A stretch of 64,000 nt of DNA from Erwinia oleae (GTDB taxonomy: Bacteria > Pseudomonadota > Gammaproteobacteria > Enterobacterales > Enterobacteriaceae), in contig NZ_JNVB01000002.1 of assembly GCF_000770305.1 (NCBI RefSeq), forward strand, positions 62,001 through 126,000, in the 5' to 3' direction. Position numbers and translations under genes: made by a program. Of this stretch, positions 18,250-26,641 are shown piece by piece. The notes beneath the pieces were generated by a model. The model was not told the DNA's origin and made no database searches. It saw nothing but the letters and a program-made list of their open reading frames with translations. Within the stretch, counting starts at the first letter, position 1; every line of letters starts with the position of its first letter.

Positions 18250-18944
18250 GTAGCGGAAACCATCAGATAGCCACGGCCGCGCAGCGTTTTGAACCAGGGA
18301 TGACCATCCTTGCGATCCGGAAGCTTACGTCGCAGGTTCGAAATGTGCATATCGATAGCGCGATCGAACGGCGTCAGACGCTTGCCAAGCACTTCCTGAC
18401 TCAGATGCTCACGAGAAACCACCTGACCCAGATGCTGCGCCAGCAGGTAAAGCAGAGTGAATTCCGTGCCGGTCAGATCCAGCGTCAGGTCGTCAAAGCT
18501 GGCCTCCTGGCGCCCTGGGTTAAGCCGCAGATGATCGACCTCCAGCGTCGGCGAACTGCTATCGTGCTGCTGTTGCTGCTCACTCCAGTTAGAACGACGC
18601 AGAATGGCGCGAATACGGGCCACCAGTTCACGATCGTTAAACGGTTTAGGCAGATAGTCGTCTGCGCCCAGTTCCAGCCCCAAAACGCGGTCCAGCTCGC
18701 TTCCGCGAGCGGTAAGCATAATCACCGGCGTCTGATGTTGCTGACGCAGTTCTTTAAGCGTGTCGATACCGTTTTTCTTCGGCATCATCACGTCGAGTAA
18801 GAGTAAATCAACTGTGTTATCTAACAAGGCCAGCGCTTGTTCGCCGTCGCCAGCAACAACCACTTCAAACCCTTCCATTTCAAGCAATTCTTTAAGCAGC
18901 GAAGTCAATTCGCGATCATCGTCAACCAACAGGATTTTATTCAT
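18246..18944 (-). CDS. cpxR: Envelope stress response regulator CpxR
   Basis: CpxR, 232 residues, is an OmpR-type response regulator. The receiver domain (1-118) has the acidic pair DDD at 8-10, the phosphoacceptor Asp51 in LLLLDVMMP and a Lys near 100 (LPKPFND). The winged-helix DNA-binding domain runs from about 132 to 230 and ends RGRGYLMVS. It activates cpxP and its own operon; a perfect CpxR box lies 56 bp upstream of its ATG, in the shared cpxR/cpxP interval. It has a Ser/Gln-rich linker (EQQQQHDSSS) a little longer than usual. Confidence 0.98.
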   Translation of the reverse strand: MNKILLVDDDRELTSLLKELLEMEGFEVVVAGDGEQALALLDNTVDLLLLDVMMPKKNGIDTLKELRQQHQTPVIMLTARGSELDRVLGLELGADDYLPKPFNDRELVARIRAILRRSNWSEQQQQHDSSSPTLEVDHLRLNPGRQEASFDDLTLDLTGTEFTLLYLLAQHLGQVVSREHLSQEVLGKRLTPFDRAIDMHISNLRRKLPDRKDGHPWFKTLRGRGYLMVSAT

Positions 18945-18999
18945 TTTTTATTGCCCTCCGCAGGCAAAATACCGTGAACGAATGCTGTCAATCCATGAC

Positions 19000-19014
19000 T
19001 TTACGTAGTTTTAC
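19000..19014 (-). promoter_or_regulatory. CpxR binding box between cpxR and cpxP
   Basis: On the minus strand the sequence is GTAAA-ACTAC-GTAAA, a perfect match to the CpxR consensus GTAAA-N5-GTAAA. It lies 55 bp from the cpxR start and 75 bp from the cpxP start, so it can serve both divergent promoters (activation of cpxP and autoregulation of cpxRA). Confidence 0.88.
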
Positions 19015-19089
19015 ACCGCCTGACGCATGTTTGCAGCGTTGTCCGTAGACTGGATTTCGTTGAATCGAAATATGGACCGGGAGTTAACG

Positions 19090-19605
19090 ATGCGCAAAGC
19101 AACAGCAGCCGTCGTTGTGATACCGGCGCTGATCATAGCATTTTCAGCCGCAGGGGCCGCCGAGGTGGCGACAACTGATGGCATGCCTCAAAGCGAGGCG
19201 GCGCCACGCAGTATGACGCAGATTCCTCAAACACACATGTTTGATGGTATCAGCCTCACTGAGCAGCAGCGCCAGCAGATGCGCGATTTAATGCGTCAAA
19301 CGCGCCGAGAGCATTCTCTCATAAGTATTAACGATTTAGATCAACTGCATAAACTAGTCATTGCAGAGAATTTTAATGAAACGGCCTACAAGGCAGAGCT
19401 GGACAGAATCGCGCAGGCGGAAGTAACGCGTCAGGTTGAAATGGCGCGTGTGCGCAACAAGATGTATCAGCTCCTTACGCCAGCCCAGCAGGACGTTTTA
19501 AAACAGAAACATCAGCAGCGCATGGATAAAATGCGCCAGCTGACCAGTTTGCAGCAGCCTTCATCGCTGCATGCAGCAAGTAGTAGTACCAGCAGTAGTC
19601 AGTAA
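19090..19605 (+). CDS. cpxP: Periplasmic Cpx repressor/chaperone CpxP
   Basis: CpxP, 171 residues, is a periplasmic antagonist of CpxA and an adaptor for misfolded pilins. The signal peptide spans about residues 1-23 (ending SAAGAAE). The mature helical dimer has two LTxxQ motifs: ISLTEQQRQQM near 57-67 and LLTPAQQDVL near 130-139. ATG at 19090 with GGGAG upstream is preferred to an in-frame upstream start because it begins at the signal peptide. The C-terminus is rich in Ser. Its 3' UTR encodes a CpxQ-like sRNA. Confidence 0.95.
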   Translation: MRKATAAVVVIPALIIAFSAAGAAEVATTDGMPQSEAAPRSMTQIPQTHMFDGISLTEQQRQQMRDLMRQTRREHSLISINDLDQLHKLVIAENFNETAYKAELDRIAQAEVTRQVEMARVRNKMYQLLTPAQQDVLKQKHQQRMDKMRQLTSLQQPSSLHAASSSTSSSQ

Positions 19606-19633
19606 TGCCGTAACCAGTAACATAGTATCCCTG

Positions 19634-19691
19634 TTTTCCTTGCCATAGACACATCCCTGTCTTCCCCGCCATGATGGCGGGGCTTTTTTTT
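19634..19691 (+). ncRNA. cpxQ: CpxQ-like sRNA from the cpxP 3' UTR
   Basis: The 58-nt segment after cpxP begins TTTTCCTTGCCATAGACAC, which as I recall matches the 5' seed of E. coli/Salmonella CpxQ, an Hfq-dependent RNA cut from cpxP mRNA by RNase E. CATCCCTGTCTT follows, as in CpxQ, then a terminator hairpin with eight T. CpxQ represses inner-membrane protein mRNAs during envelope stress. The stem sequence differs from E. coli while the seed is kept. Processing here is inferred. Confidence 0.85.
19664..19691 (+). terminator. Terminator of cpxP/CpxQ
   Basis: Stem CCCCGCC with its complement GGCGGGG around a short ATGAT loop, followed by C and eight T (19684-19691). It forms the 3' end and probable Hfq-binding tail of the CpxQ-like RNA. 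Confidence 0.9.
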
Positions 19692-19737
19692 GCTCAAAAT
19701 TCATTATAATTACCTTCCGATCCTTATGGAGTTTGGC

Positions 19738-20649
19738 ATGGAATATCCCTACGCCCGGTTGGTAAACGCGGCTGCTCTGGCGGCAACCACGCTCGCTTCT
19801 CTGCTGTTGATTGTGAAAATTTTTGCCTGGTGGTACACCGGCTCGGTCAGCGTGCTGGCCGCGCTGGTTGATTCGCTGGTTGATATTGCCGCGTCGCTGA
19901 CCAACCTTTTCGTGGTGCGCTATTCTCTTCAACCTGCTGATGAAGAGCATACGTTTGGCCACGGCAAGGCAGAATCGCTCGCGGCGCTGGCGCAAAGCAT
20001 GTTTATTTCAGGCTCTGCGCTGTTTCTGTTTCTTACCGGTCTCCAACACCTTGCCTCGCCCGCGCCGATGCGTGCGCCGCTGGTAGGGATGGTGGTGACG
20101 CTCATTGCGCTCGGCCTGACGATGGTGCTGGTAACCTTTCAGCGTTGGGTGGTGCGTAAAACGCGCAGCCAGGCGATTCGCGCCGATATGCTTCACTATC
20201 AGTCTGACGTAATAATGAACGGCGCCATTCTTGTCGCACTGGGGCTGAGCTGGTATGGATTTAAACGTGCCGACGCGCTGTTTGCCCTGGGCATTGGCGT
20301 CTGGATTTTATTCAGTGCGCTACGGCTGGGTTATGAGGCCGTTCAGGCGCTGTTGGATCGCGCGCTACCGGATGATGAGCGACAGGCAATAATCGACATT
20401 GCCTCGCGCTGGCCTGGCGTTATCGGCGCGCACGATATCCGAACCCGGCAGTCCGGCCCGACCCGCTTTATCCAGCTGCATTTAGAAATGGACGATAATT
20501 TGCCGCTTGATCAGGCGCATCGGTTCGGAGACGAGGTTGAAATCGCGCTGTTAAAACGTTTTCCCGGATCGGATGTCATTATCCACCTGGACCCCATTTC
20601 CAGCGTTATGCCGCACGAGCGTGAATCGGTCGTTTTGCCTGATAAATAA
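19738..20649 (+). CDS. fieF: Cation efflux pump FieF (YiiP)
   Basis: FieF, 303 residues, is a cation diffusion facilitator that exports Fe2+/Zn2+ in exchange for protons. Six transmembrane helices occupy roughly residues 8-210; the metal site is Asp45 and Asp49 ([10 protein letters not shown]) with His153 and Asp157 (HYQSDV). A cytosolic C-terminal domain with [19 protein letters not shown] follows. The ATG at 19738 gives the family N-terminus ([20 protein letters not shown]) and has TATGGAG before it. It follows the cpxP terminator, so it has its own promoter. Confidence 0.96.
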   Translation: MEYPYARLVNAAALAATTLASLLLIVKIFAWWYTGSVSVLAALVDSLVDIAASLTNLFVVRYSLQPADEEHTFGHGKAESLAALAQSMFISGSALFLFLTGLQHLASPAPMRAPLVGMVVTLIALGLTMVLVTFQRWVVRKTRSQAIRADMLHYQSDVIMNGAILVALGLSWYGFKRADALFALGIGVWILFSALRLGYEAVQALLDRALPDDERQAIIDIASRWPGVIGAHDIRTRQSGPTRFIQLHLEMDDNLPLDQAHRFGDEVEIALLKRFPGSDVIIHLDPISSVMPHERESVVLPDK

Positions 20650-20837
20650 ACGGGTTAACGGTTTTAAGGGCGAAAACGTGATACTGTGCAAAAAAAATAG
20701 CCGTTTGATGACTGACCTGAATCAATTCAGCAAACTGGCTTTGATATACTATTGCAGATATTCAGCGATAAGCTCGCTTGCGTCGTGTGACCCGGCGTCC
20801 AGAATTTACATTTGCATTAACAAGTTCAGAGGTTGTC

Positions 20838-21800
20838 ATGATTAAAAAAATCGGTGTACTGACAAGCGGCGGTGACGCTCCGGGTATGAACGCAGCGATT
20901 CGCGGCGTGGTTCGCGCTGCGTTGAGCGAAGGTCTTGAAGTGTGCGGCATCTACGATGGCTATCTTGGCTTGTATGAAGATCGCATGATCAATCTCGATC
21001 GCTATAGCGTCTCTGACATGATTAACCGCGGCGGCACGTTCCTCGGCTCCGCGCGTTTTCCGGAATTCCGTGAAGAAGCTGTTCGTACCGTTGCGATTGA
21101 AAACATGAAAAAGCGCGGTATCGATGCGCTGGTGGTTATCGGCGGTGACGGCTCCTATATGGGCGCAAAACGCCTGACGGAAATGGGTTTCCCCTGCATT
21201 GGCCTGCCGGGCACCATTGATAATGACGTCGCGGGCACCGATTACACCATTGGCTATTTTACCGCGCTGGAAACGGTGGTTGAAGCGATTGACCGCCTGC
21301 GTGATACCTCTTCCTCGCATCAGCGTATCTCTATCGTTGAGGTGATGGGGCGTTACTGCGGCGATCTGACGCTGGCAGCGGCCATCGCGGGCGGCTGCGA
21401 ATTTATCGTGCTGCCGGAAATCCCGTATACGCGTGAAGAGCTGGTTGAAGAGATTAAAGCGGGCATCGCGAAAGGTAAAAAACACGCTATCGTGGCTATT
21501 ACCGAACATATCTGCGATATCGACGAACTGGCGAAATACATCGAGTCTGAAACCAAACGCGAAACGCGTTCAACGGTGCTGGGACACATCCAGCGCGGCG
21601 GCGCGCCGGTGGCCTATGACCGCATCCTGGCCTCACGGATGGGCGCTTACTCTATTGAGCTGCTGTTGCAGGGCTACGGTGGCCGCTGCGTGGGCATCCA
21701 AAACGAGAAAATGGTTCACCATGACATCATTGACGCTATCGAAAATATGAAGCGTCCGTTTAAAGGTGACTGGCTGGATACTGCTAAACGACTCTACTAA
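20838..21800 (+). CDS. pfkA: 6-phosphofructokinase I
   Basis: PfkA, 320 residues, phosphorylates fructose 6-phosphate with ATP, the committed glycolytic step. It has the ATP-binding GGDAPGMN near 11-18 and GGDGS near 102-106, the catalytic Asp128 in GTIDNDV, and the substrate loop [10 protein letters not shown] near 160-169. The ATG at 20838 yields the exact E. coli length. A terminator follows the stop. Confidence 0.98.
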   Translation: MIKKIGVLTSGGDAPGMNAAIRGVVRAALSEGLEVCGIYDGYLGLYEDRMINLDRYSVSDMINRGGTFLGSARFPEFREEAVRTVAIENMKKRGIDALVVIGGDGSYMGAKRLTEMGFPCIGLPGTIDNDVAGTDYTIGYFTALETVVEAIDRLRDTSSSHQRISIVEVMGRYCGDLTLAAAIAGGCEFIVLPEIPYTREELVEEIKAGIAKGKKHAIVAITEHICDIDELAKYIESETKRETRSTVLGHIQRGGAPVAYDRILASRMGAYSIELLLQGYGGRCVGIQNEKMVHHDIIDAIENMKRPFKGDWLDTAKRLY

Positions 21801-21807
21801 ATCGTTG

Positions 21808-21830
21808 GGCGCTGGCGACAGCGCCTTTCT
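21808..21830 (+). terminator. Terminator of pfkA
   Basis: 7-bp stem GGCGCTG/CAGCGCC with a GCGA loop followed by TTTCTT, 7 bp after the pfkA stop codon. Confidence 0.75.
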
Positions 21831-21939
21831 TATGCATTGCGTTATACTCTTTAGTTATTACAGCTTATTTTTAATTCTTTAATTCATGAAACACTTTATG
21901 TCACGCTCTCGGTAAGCATTCATCCCCGGGAGCGCATCA

Positions 21940-22932
21940 ATGAAGAAGTGGAGTGTAGGATTAACCCTGATCCTGGCATCAACCAGCGTGTTAGCTAAAG
22001 ATGTTCAGCTACTGAACGTCTCATACGATCCAACGCGCGAGCTGTATGAGCAGTACAATAAGGCGTTCAGCGCCCATTATAAGCAGGAAACGGGCGATAA
22101 CGTGGTGATCCGCCAGTCGCATGGCGGCTCCGGCAAGCAGGCGACCTCGGTAATTAACGGTATTCGTGCGGACGTGGTGACGTTAGCGCTCGCGTCAGAC
22201 GTTGATGCCATTGCCGAACGCGGCCGCATCGATAAGAACTGGATCAAACGGCTGCCGGACAACTCCGCGCCTTATACCTCCACGATCGTTTTCCTGGTTC
22301 GCAAAGGCAATCCTAAGCAGATCCACGACTGGCAGGACTTAACCAAACCAGGCGTTTCTGTTATTACCCCAAACCCGAAAACTTCTGGCGGCGCTCGCTG
22401 GAACTATCTGGCCGCGTGGGGTTGGGCGCTGGATCAAAACAATGGCGACAAAGCCAAAGCGCAGGATTACATCAAGGCGCTGTTTAAAAACGTTGAGGTA
22501 CAGGACTCCGGTGCACGCGGCGCAACCAATACATTTGTTGAGCGTGGCATTGGTGACGTATTGATTGCATGGGAAAACGAAGCCTACCTGGCGGTAAACA
22601 AGTTAGGCAAAGACAAGTTTGAAATCGTAACGCCGAGCGAATCAATCCTGGCAGAACCCACCGTTTCCGTCGTCGATAAAGTGGTTGATGAGCGTGATAC
22701 GCGTAAAGTTGCTGAAGAATATCTTAAGTATCTTTACTCGCCGGAAGGCCAGGAGATCGCCGCGCAAAATTACTATCGCCCACGCGATCCCAACGTCGTG
22801 AAAAAGTATGCCGATAAGTTTGCGCCGGTTAAACTGTTTACGATTGACGATGCAAAATTCGGCGGCTGGAGCGAAGCGCAGAAAACCCATTTTGGCAATG
22901 GTGGAACTTACGATCGCGCGATGCAGCGTTAA
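21940..22932 (+). CDS. sbp: Periplasmic sulfate-binding protein
   Basis: Sbp, 330 residues, binds sulfate for the CysTWA transporter. It has a signal peptide ending ASTSVLAK (about residue 20) and the mature start [16 protein letters not shown], typical of the Sbp/CysP group. The sulfate-site signature [11 protein letters not shown] lies near 57-67 and a second, [17 protein letters not shown], near 144-160. The CysTWA genes are not in the window. Located between pfkA and cdh as in E. coli. Confidence 0.96.
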   Translation: MKKWSVGLTLILASTSVLAKDVQLLNVSYDPTRELYEQYNKAFSAHYKQETGDNVVIRQSHGGSGKQATSVINGIRADVVTLALASDVDAIAERGRIDKNWIKRLPDNSAPYTSTIVFLVRKGNPKQIHDWQDLTKPGVSVITPNPKTSGGARWNYLAAWGWALDQNNGDKAKAQDYIKALFKNVEVQDSGARGATNTFVERGIGDVLIAWENEAYLAVNKLGKDKFEIVTPSESILAEPTVSVVDKVVDERDTRKVAEEYLKYLYSPEGQEIAAQNYYRPRDPNVVKKYADKFAPVKLFTIDDAKFGGWSEAQKTHFGNGGTYDRAMQR

Positions 22933-22962
22933 GCATCTTTAATAGTCGCCGCGATTGATTAT

Positions 22963-23009
22963 TTGACATGATCTTTATCACCTGTTCATTTACATTGTGA
23001 ACAGGTGAT
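22963..23009 (+). promoter_or_regulatory. Promoter with overlapping 12-bp palindrome before cdh
   Basis: A consensus -35 TTGACA (22963-22968) is followed, at -10 spacing, by a perfect inverted repeat: arm ATCACCTGTTCA at 22977-22988 and its complement at 22998-23009, 9-nt spacer. No T-tract follows, so it is not a standard terminator. The layout suggests an operator covering the -10 region of a cdh promoter. The cognate factor is unknown. Confidence 0.5.
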
Positions 23010-23026
23010 GTTCAGAGGCGTAGATC

Positions 23027-23797
23027 ATGCAGGCGCGAAAGCGAGTCCTGTTAGCAGTTGCGATAACAGGTATAGTCATAACGGCGGGTTGCGCCTCGGT
23101 GGTATTCCATAAAAAGAGTGCCAATGCACTGTGGAAAACGGTCCGCGAGCAATGCGTGCCCAATCAGCAAGAAAATAACGATCCCACTCCCTGCCGCATC
23201 GTCGATCTTCGCAACGGTTTTGTGGTGATGAAAGACCGCAATGGCCCTCTGCAATACCTCCTTGTGCCGGTTAACAGAATTACCGGTATCGAAAGTCCGC
23301 AGCTTCTTAATCCCGCTACGCCTAACTTTTTCGCTGAAGCCTGGCGCGCGCGACACTATATGGAAGAACGCCGTGGAGCGCTTATCGACGACAGGGTGTT
23401 TTCACTGACCATCAACTCGCCGACCGGCAGAACGCAAAAACAGCTGCACATTCATATTTCCTGTCTGCGGCCTGATATTCGCCAGCGGCTCGACACGCTT
23501 AACAGCACGCTGAATGACCACTGGCAATCCACGCAGCTTGCCGGTAACGATTACCAGATCCGCACCATTACGCGTGATGAAATGAAGAGAACGAGCCCGT
23601 TTATTCGCATCGCCAATGAGCTGCCTGGCGCGCGCGAGGAGATGGGGAAATACAGTATTGCGATTGCTGCGCTGCCGGACGGGCGCCGCGCCCTGATGGT
23701 AACAAAACGCAACCTGCTGAAGCTCAACCGCGCCTCGGCGGAGGAGCTTCAGGATCACAGCTGCCAAATCCTACAGCCGTCAGGGCAGAAGGGGTAA
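23027..23797 (+). CDS. cdh: CDP-diacylglycerol pyrophosphatase
   Basis: Cdh, 256 residues, hydrolyses CDP-diacylglycerol to phosphatidate and CMP. It has an N-terminal membrane anchor (about residues 6-24). The body carries the family landmarks DPTPCRIVDL, NGPLQYLLVPVNRITGIESP, TPNFFAEAWRARHYM and the HIT-like HIHISCLRP near 141-149. The segment after the anchor contains a Cys (GCAS); a lipoprotein-type anchor is possible but the spacing is unconvincing. Located after sbp as in E. coli. Confidence 0.93.
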   Translation: MQARKRVLLAVAITGIVITAGCASVVFHKKSANALWKTVREQCVPNQQENNDPTPCRIVDLRNGFVVMKDRNGPLQYLLVPVNRITGIESPQLLNPATPNFFAEAWRARHYMEERRGALIDDRVFSLTINSPTGRTQKQLHIHISCLRPDIRQRLDTLNSTLNDHWQSTQLAGNDYQIRTITRDEMKRTSPFIRIANELPGAREEMGKYSIAIAALPDGRRALMVTKRNLLKLNRASAEELQDHSCQILQPSGQKG

Positions 23798-24802
23798 CTA
23801 CTTCGCCGGTTCTGCTGCTTCCGCGCCAGCTTCTTTCGGTTCGCCGTCTGCGGTGGCGATCCAGGCGGCGCAAAATAACGTCAGTCGGGCGAAGAAGTAG
23901 AAAAACGCCATCAGCCCCAATACTGACCCAAAGGCCGCGCCGGATGGCGACGAGGCAAGCTTGGGCAGCGTCAGCGTCATAATAAATTTGATCACTTCAA
24001 ACCCAATAGCTGCCAGCAGCGTGCCGCGAAACAGCGCTTTTTTGCGCGGTTTATGGCGCGGCAGAATCCAGAAAATCCACAGGAACAGCAGATAGTTAGC
24101 CATGATTGAAATCGTCAGGGCAATCAGCGTCATCACCGGTCTGAGCCATTCAACATGGGACAGCCCAAGGGCTTCAACGATGCTTTCCTGCGCCGCGCCA
24201 GCGATTGAGGTCAGCGACAGCGTGACAATCAGCGCCACCACCAGGCCGATAAGCGAGATCAGATCGCGGGTGTATTTAAAATAGATTTTCTCTTTTTCCT
24301 GCTTTCTGCGTTCCCAGACGTCGCGAAACTGCGCGCGGATGGCTTCCCGCAGATTCCCCATCCAGCTGATGCCTGAATAAAGTGCGATCAGCAACCCGGT
24401 CAGGCCCACGGTAGTGCGCTGCTGCACGGCGGTATTGACCGTGTTTTTCAGCGTGGTCGCGAGGGTGGGATCGCTGATGCTGTTGACTATCTTGCCAATC
24501 AGCTCGGTCAACAGATCAGGATGGGAAGCCAGCACAAACCCGACGGCGGCAAAAGAGACCATCAGGATCGGGATGAGCGATAAGAAAGAGAAATAGGTGA
24601 TTGCCGCGCCAAACTGGCTGCCCAGACGGTCATTAAAACGCTCGCCGGCACGCATGAAATGGGCGACAGCGGGAATGGCTTCGACCCTGCTCACGAAGCG
24701 AGAAACGCGTGAAATAGACTTATCGACAGTTTTATTGCCGGTTTTAATGTCAATGGCCGGCTTCTCATCGGTGTGATCCCCGACGGATGAGTTTTCCTTC
24801 AT
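23798..24802 (-). CDS. yhjD: Inner membrane protein YhjD (YihY/BrkB family)
   Basis: YhjD, 334 residues, belongs to the YihY/BrkB family of polytopic membrane proteins with a soluble N-terminal region. The core shows FNDRLGSQFGAAITYFSFLS near 75-95, six transmembrane segments between about 95 and 320, and a charged cytosolic loop (RDVWERRKQEKEKIYFKY). The C-terminal FFYFFARLTLFCAAWIATA is characteristic of YhjD rather than YihY. Suppressor work in E. coli links a mutant YhjD to tolerance of LPS lacking Kdo; the normal substrate is not established. It begins the block not found here in E. coli, converging on cdh with no gap. Confidence 0.92.
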   Translation of the reverse strand: MKENSSVGDHTDEKPAIDIKTGNKTVDKSISRVSRFVSRVEAIPAVAHFMRAGERFNDRLGSQFGAAITYFSFLSLIPILMVSFAAVGFVLASHPDLLTELIGKIVNSISDPTLATTLKNTVNTAVQQRTTVGLTGLLIALYSGISWMGNLREAIRAQFRDVWERRKQEKEKIYFKYTRDLISLIGLVVALIVTLSLTSIAGAAQESIVEALGLSHVEWLRPVMTLIALTISIMANYLLFLWIFWILPRHKPRKKALFRGTLLAAIGFEVIKFIMTLTLPKLASSPSGAAFGSVLGLMAFFYFFARLTLFCAAWIATADGEPKEAGAEAAEPAK

Positions 24803-24855
24803 GTCGTTAGCGTGTCCTTTAAAAGAGAATGTTAAGTGGAATTATAGACTGCCGC

Positions 24856-25755
24856 TCAGGCAACGTAGCGTTTCATCGCCTGCGTCAGCCATTCCATGAA
24901 AACCTGAACCCGACGCGCAAGGTTGCGACGGTGTGGATAAAGTAGCGAAACCGGCATCGGTTCTGCGCGAAACTGCGGCAGAATTTCCACCAGCGTTTTT
25001 TCTTTCAGCGCCGCGCGCGCGCCGCACTCCGGCGCCTGAATAATGCCTAAACCGGCCAGACAGGCTGCACGATAGGTCTCCGTACTGTTGACCGTGACCG
25101 CGCCGCCGGTTTTCACGTAACGACAGATTTTGCCATCAAAAAACTCAAAGCCGGAAGAGGGCGCTCCCAACTGCTGGCTGTAGTGCACCATCGCATGCTG
25201 TGCAAGATCGTCCAGTGAGGTTGGCGTGCCGAAACGGGCCAGATAATCCGGGCTGGCGCAGTTGACCAGGGTCAGCGAACCGAGCGGGCGGGCGATCAGC
25301 CCGGAGTCGGCCAGCGTACCCACGCGTATTACGCAATCAAAACCTTCCCGCACCACGTCAACCCGCCGGTCGCTGCTGCTCAACTCAAGTTCGATGCCGG
25401 GGTACTGCTGAAGAAAGGCAGGAAGCTGCGGCAGAATAAAATCACTGGCCATGCTGACCGGCATATCAACGCGCAGCCGTCCGCTCAGCGTGGCGGGATC
25501 GTGTTGAAACAGTGAATCCATCTCCTCCAGCGTCGCCAGCACGTCGCGGCAGCGATCGTAATAGACCAAACCATCCTGGGTAAGCTGCACGCGCCGCGTG
25601 GTGCGATGCAGCAACCGGACGCCCATCGTGTTTTCCAGCGCCTGGATCTGGCGGGAGAGGCTGCCTTTCGGCAGGCCGAGGCTTTCAGCGGCACGGGTAA
25701 AACTTTGCAGTTCCGCTACCCTGACAAAAACCTGCATTGCGTGAACTTTATCCAT
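24856..25755 (-). CDS. LysR family transcriptional regulator
   Basis: This 299-residue protein starts MDKVHAMQVFVRVAELQSF and has the LysR winged helix (1-60; SFTRAAESLGLPKGSLSRQIQALE) and an effector domain (about 92-295). The RRVQLTQDGLVYYDR stretch is typical of the group that regulates a divergent short-chain dehydrogenase. The start at 25755 is set by the HTH; longer in-frame extensions read into the divergent promoter. It faces the SDR gene across 115 bp, so it probably controls it. The effector is unknown. Confidence 0.88.
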   Translation of the reverse strand: MDKVHAMQVFVRVAELQSFTRAAESLGLPKGSLSRQIQALENTMGVRLLHRTTRRVQLTQDGLVYYDRCRDVLATLEEMDSLFQHDPATLSGRLRVDMPVSMASDFILPQLPAFLQQYPGIELELSSSDRRVDVVREGFDCVIRVGTLADSGLIARPLGSLTLVNCASPDYLARFGTPTSLDDLAQHAMVHYSQQLGAPSSGFEFFDGKICRYVKTGGAVTVNSTETYRAACLAGLGIIQAPECGARAALKEKTLVEILPQFRAEPMPVSLLYPHRRNLARRVQVFMEWLTQAMKRYVA

Positions 25756-25870
25756 TTTTTCGCTTTTTGTTGCCTGAAATGAAACAGTGAAGCGCTCGTA
25801 AGGGTATTTATAGTTTATTTCAGCAGTAATATCCTTGATTTTGTCCACAGCACAACAAACGGAGAAGAGA

Positions 25871-26629
25871 ATGAGCAATAAAATCGCAGTGATCACCGGT
25901 GGAAACCGGGGTTTAGGTGAAAATGCAGCGCTGAAGCTGGCGAAAAAAGGCGTTGATATTATTTTAACGTGGCGCAATGGTGGAGAACAGGCGCAGACGG
26001 TGGTAGAGCGTATTGAAGCGCTTGGTGCCCGCGCGGTGGCGCTTCAGCTCGATGTGGCGGACAGCGGCAGCTTTGCTGACTTTGCCCGCAACGTGCAAAA
26101 ACAGCTTAAAAACGTCTGGCAACGTGATTCTTTTGATTATTTATTGAACAATGCAGGCACCTCGCTGCATGCCAGTTTTGTAGAGACTACTGAAGCGCAG
26201 TTTGATGAAGTGGTAAACGTCCATTTTAAAGGCCCGTTCTTTCTTACGCAGACGCTGTTACCACTGATGGCCGATGGCGGCAGCATTCTGAATATTTCCA
26301 GCGGACTGGCGCGCTTCAGCCTGCCAGGCTCCGGCGCTTATGCGGCGGTGAAGGGTGCCATGGAAGTGCTGACGCGCTATCAGGCGAAAGAGCTTGGCGA
26401 ACGTCGCATCACGGTAAATATTCTGGCGCCGGGCGCTATCGCCACTGACTTCAGCGGCGGAATGGTGCGTGATAATCCGGAAGTGAACGCCTTTGTCGCT
26501 TCGCAAACCGCGCTGGGACGCGTCGGACTACCGGACGATATCGGCGATGCGGTGGCGCAAATCCTCAGCGATGAGAGCCGCTGGGTGAATGGTCAGCGCA
26601 TCGAAGCCTCCGGCGGCATGTTCCTTTAA
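25871..26629 (+). CDS. Short-chain dehydrogenase/reductase
   Basis: This 252-residue classical SDR has the cofactor motif TGGNRGLGENAA near 9-20, the NNAGTS structural motif near 97-102, catalytic Ser in ILNISSG and Tyr-x-x-x-Lys in SGAYAAVKGAM near 167-177. The residue after the second beta-strand is a basic TWRNGG, favouring NADPH. Start at 25871 is supported by GGAGAAGAG. It is divergent from the LysR regulator. The substrate cannot be read from sequence; such pairs often act in aldehyde/ketone or xenobiotic reduction. Confidence 0.88.
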   Translation: MSNKIAVITGGNRGLGENAALKLAKKGVDIILTWRNGGEQAQTVVERIEALGARAVALQLDVADSGSFADFARNVQKQLKNVWQRDSFDYLLNNAGTSLHASFVETTEAQFDEVVNVHFKGPFFLTQTLLPLMADGGSILNISSGLARFSLPGSGAYAAVKGAMEVLTRYQAKELGERRITVNILAPGAIATDFSGGMVRDNPEVNAFVASQTALGRVGLPDDIGDAVAQILSDESRWVNGQRIEASGGMFL

Positions 26630-26641
26630 GCCACCCCGCAG

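Noticed and set aside
22977-23009. Lux-box or intrinsic terminator
   Set aside because: The arms contain ACCTGT but the spacing is too long for a 20-bp lux box, and no T-tract follows for a terminator; treated as an unassigned operator-like site.
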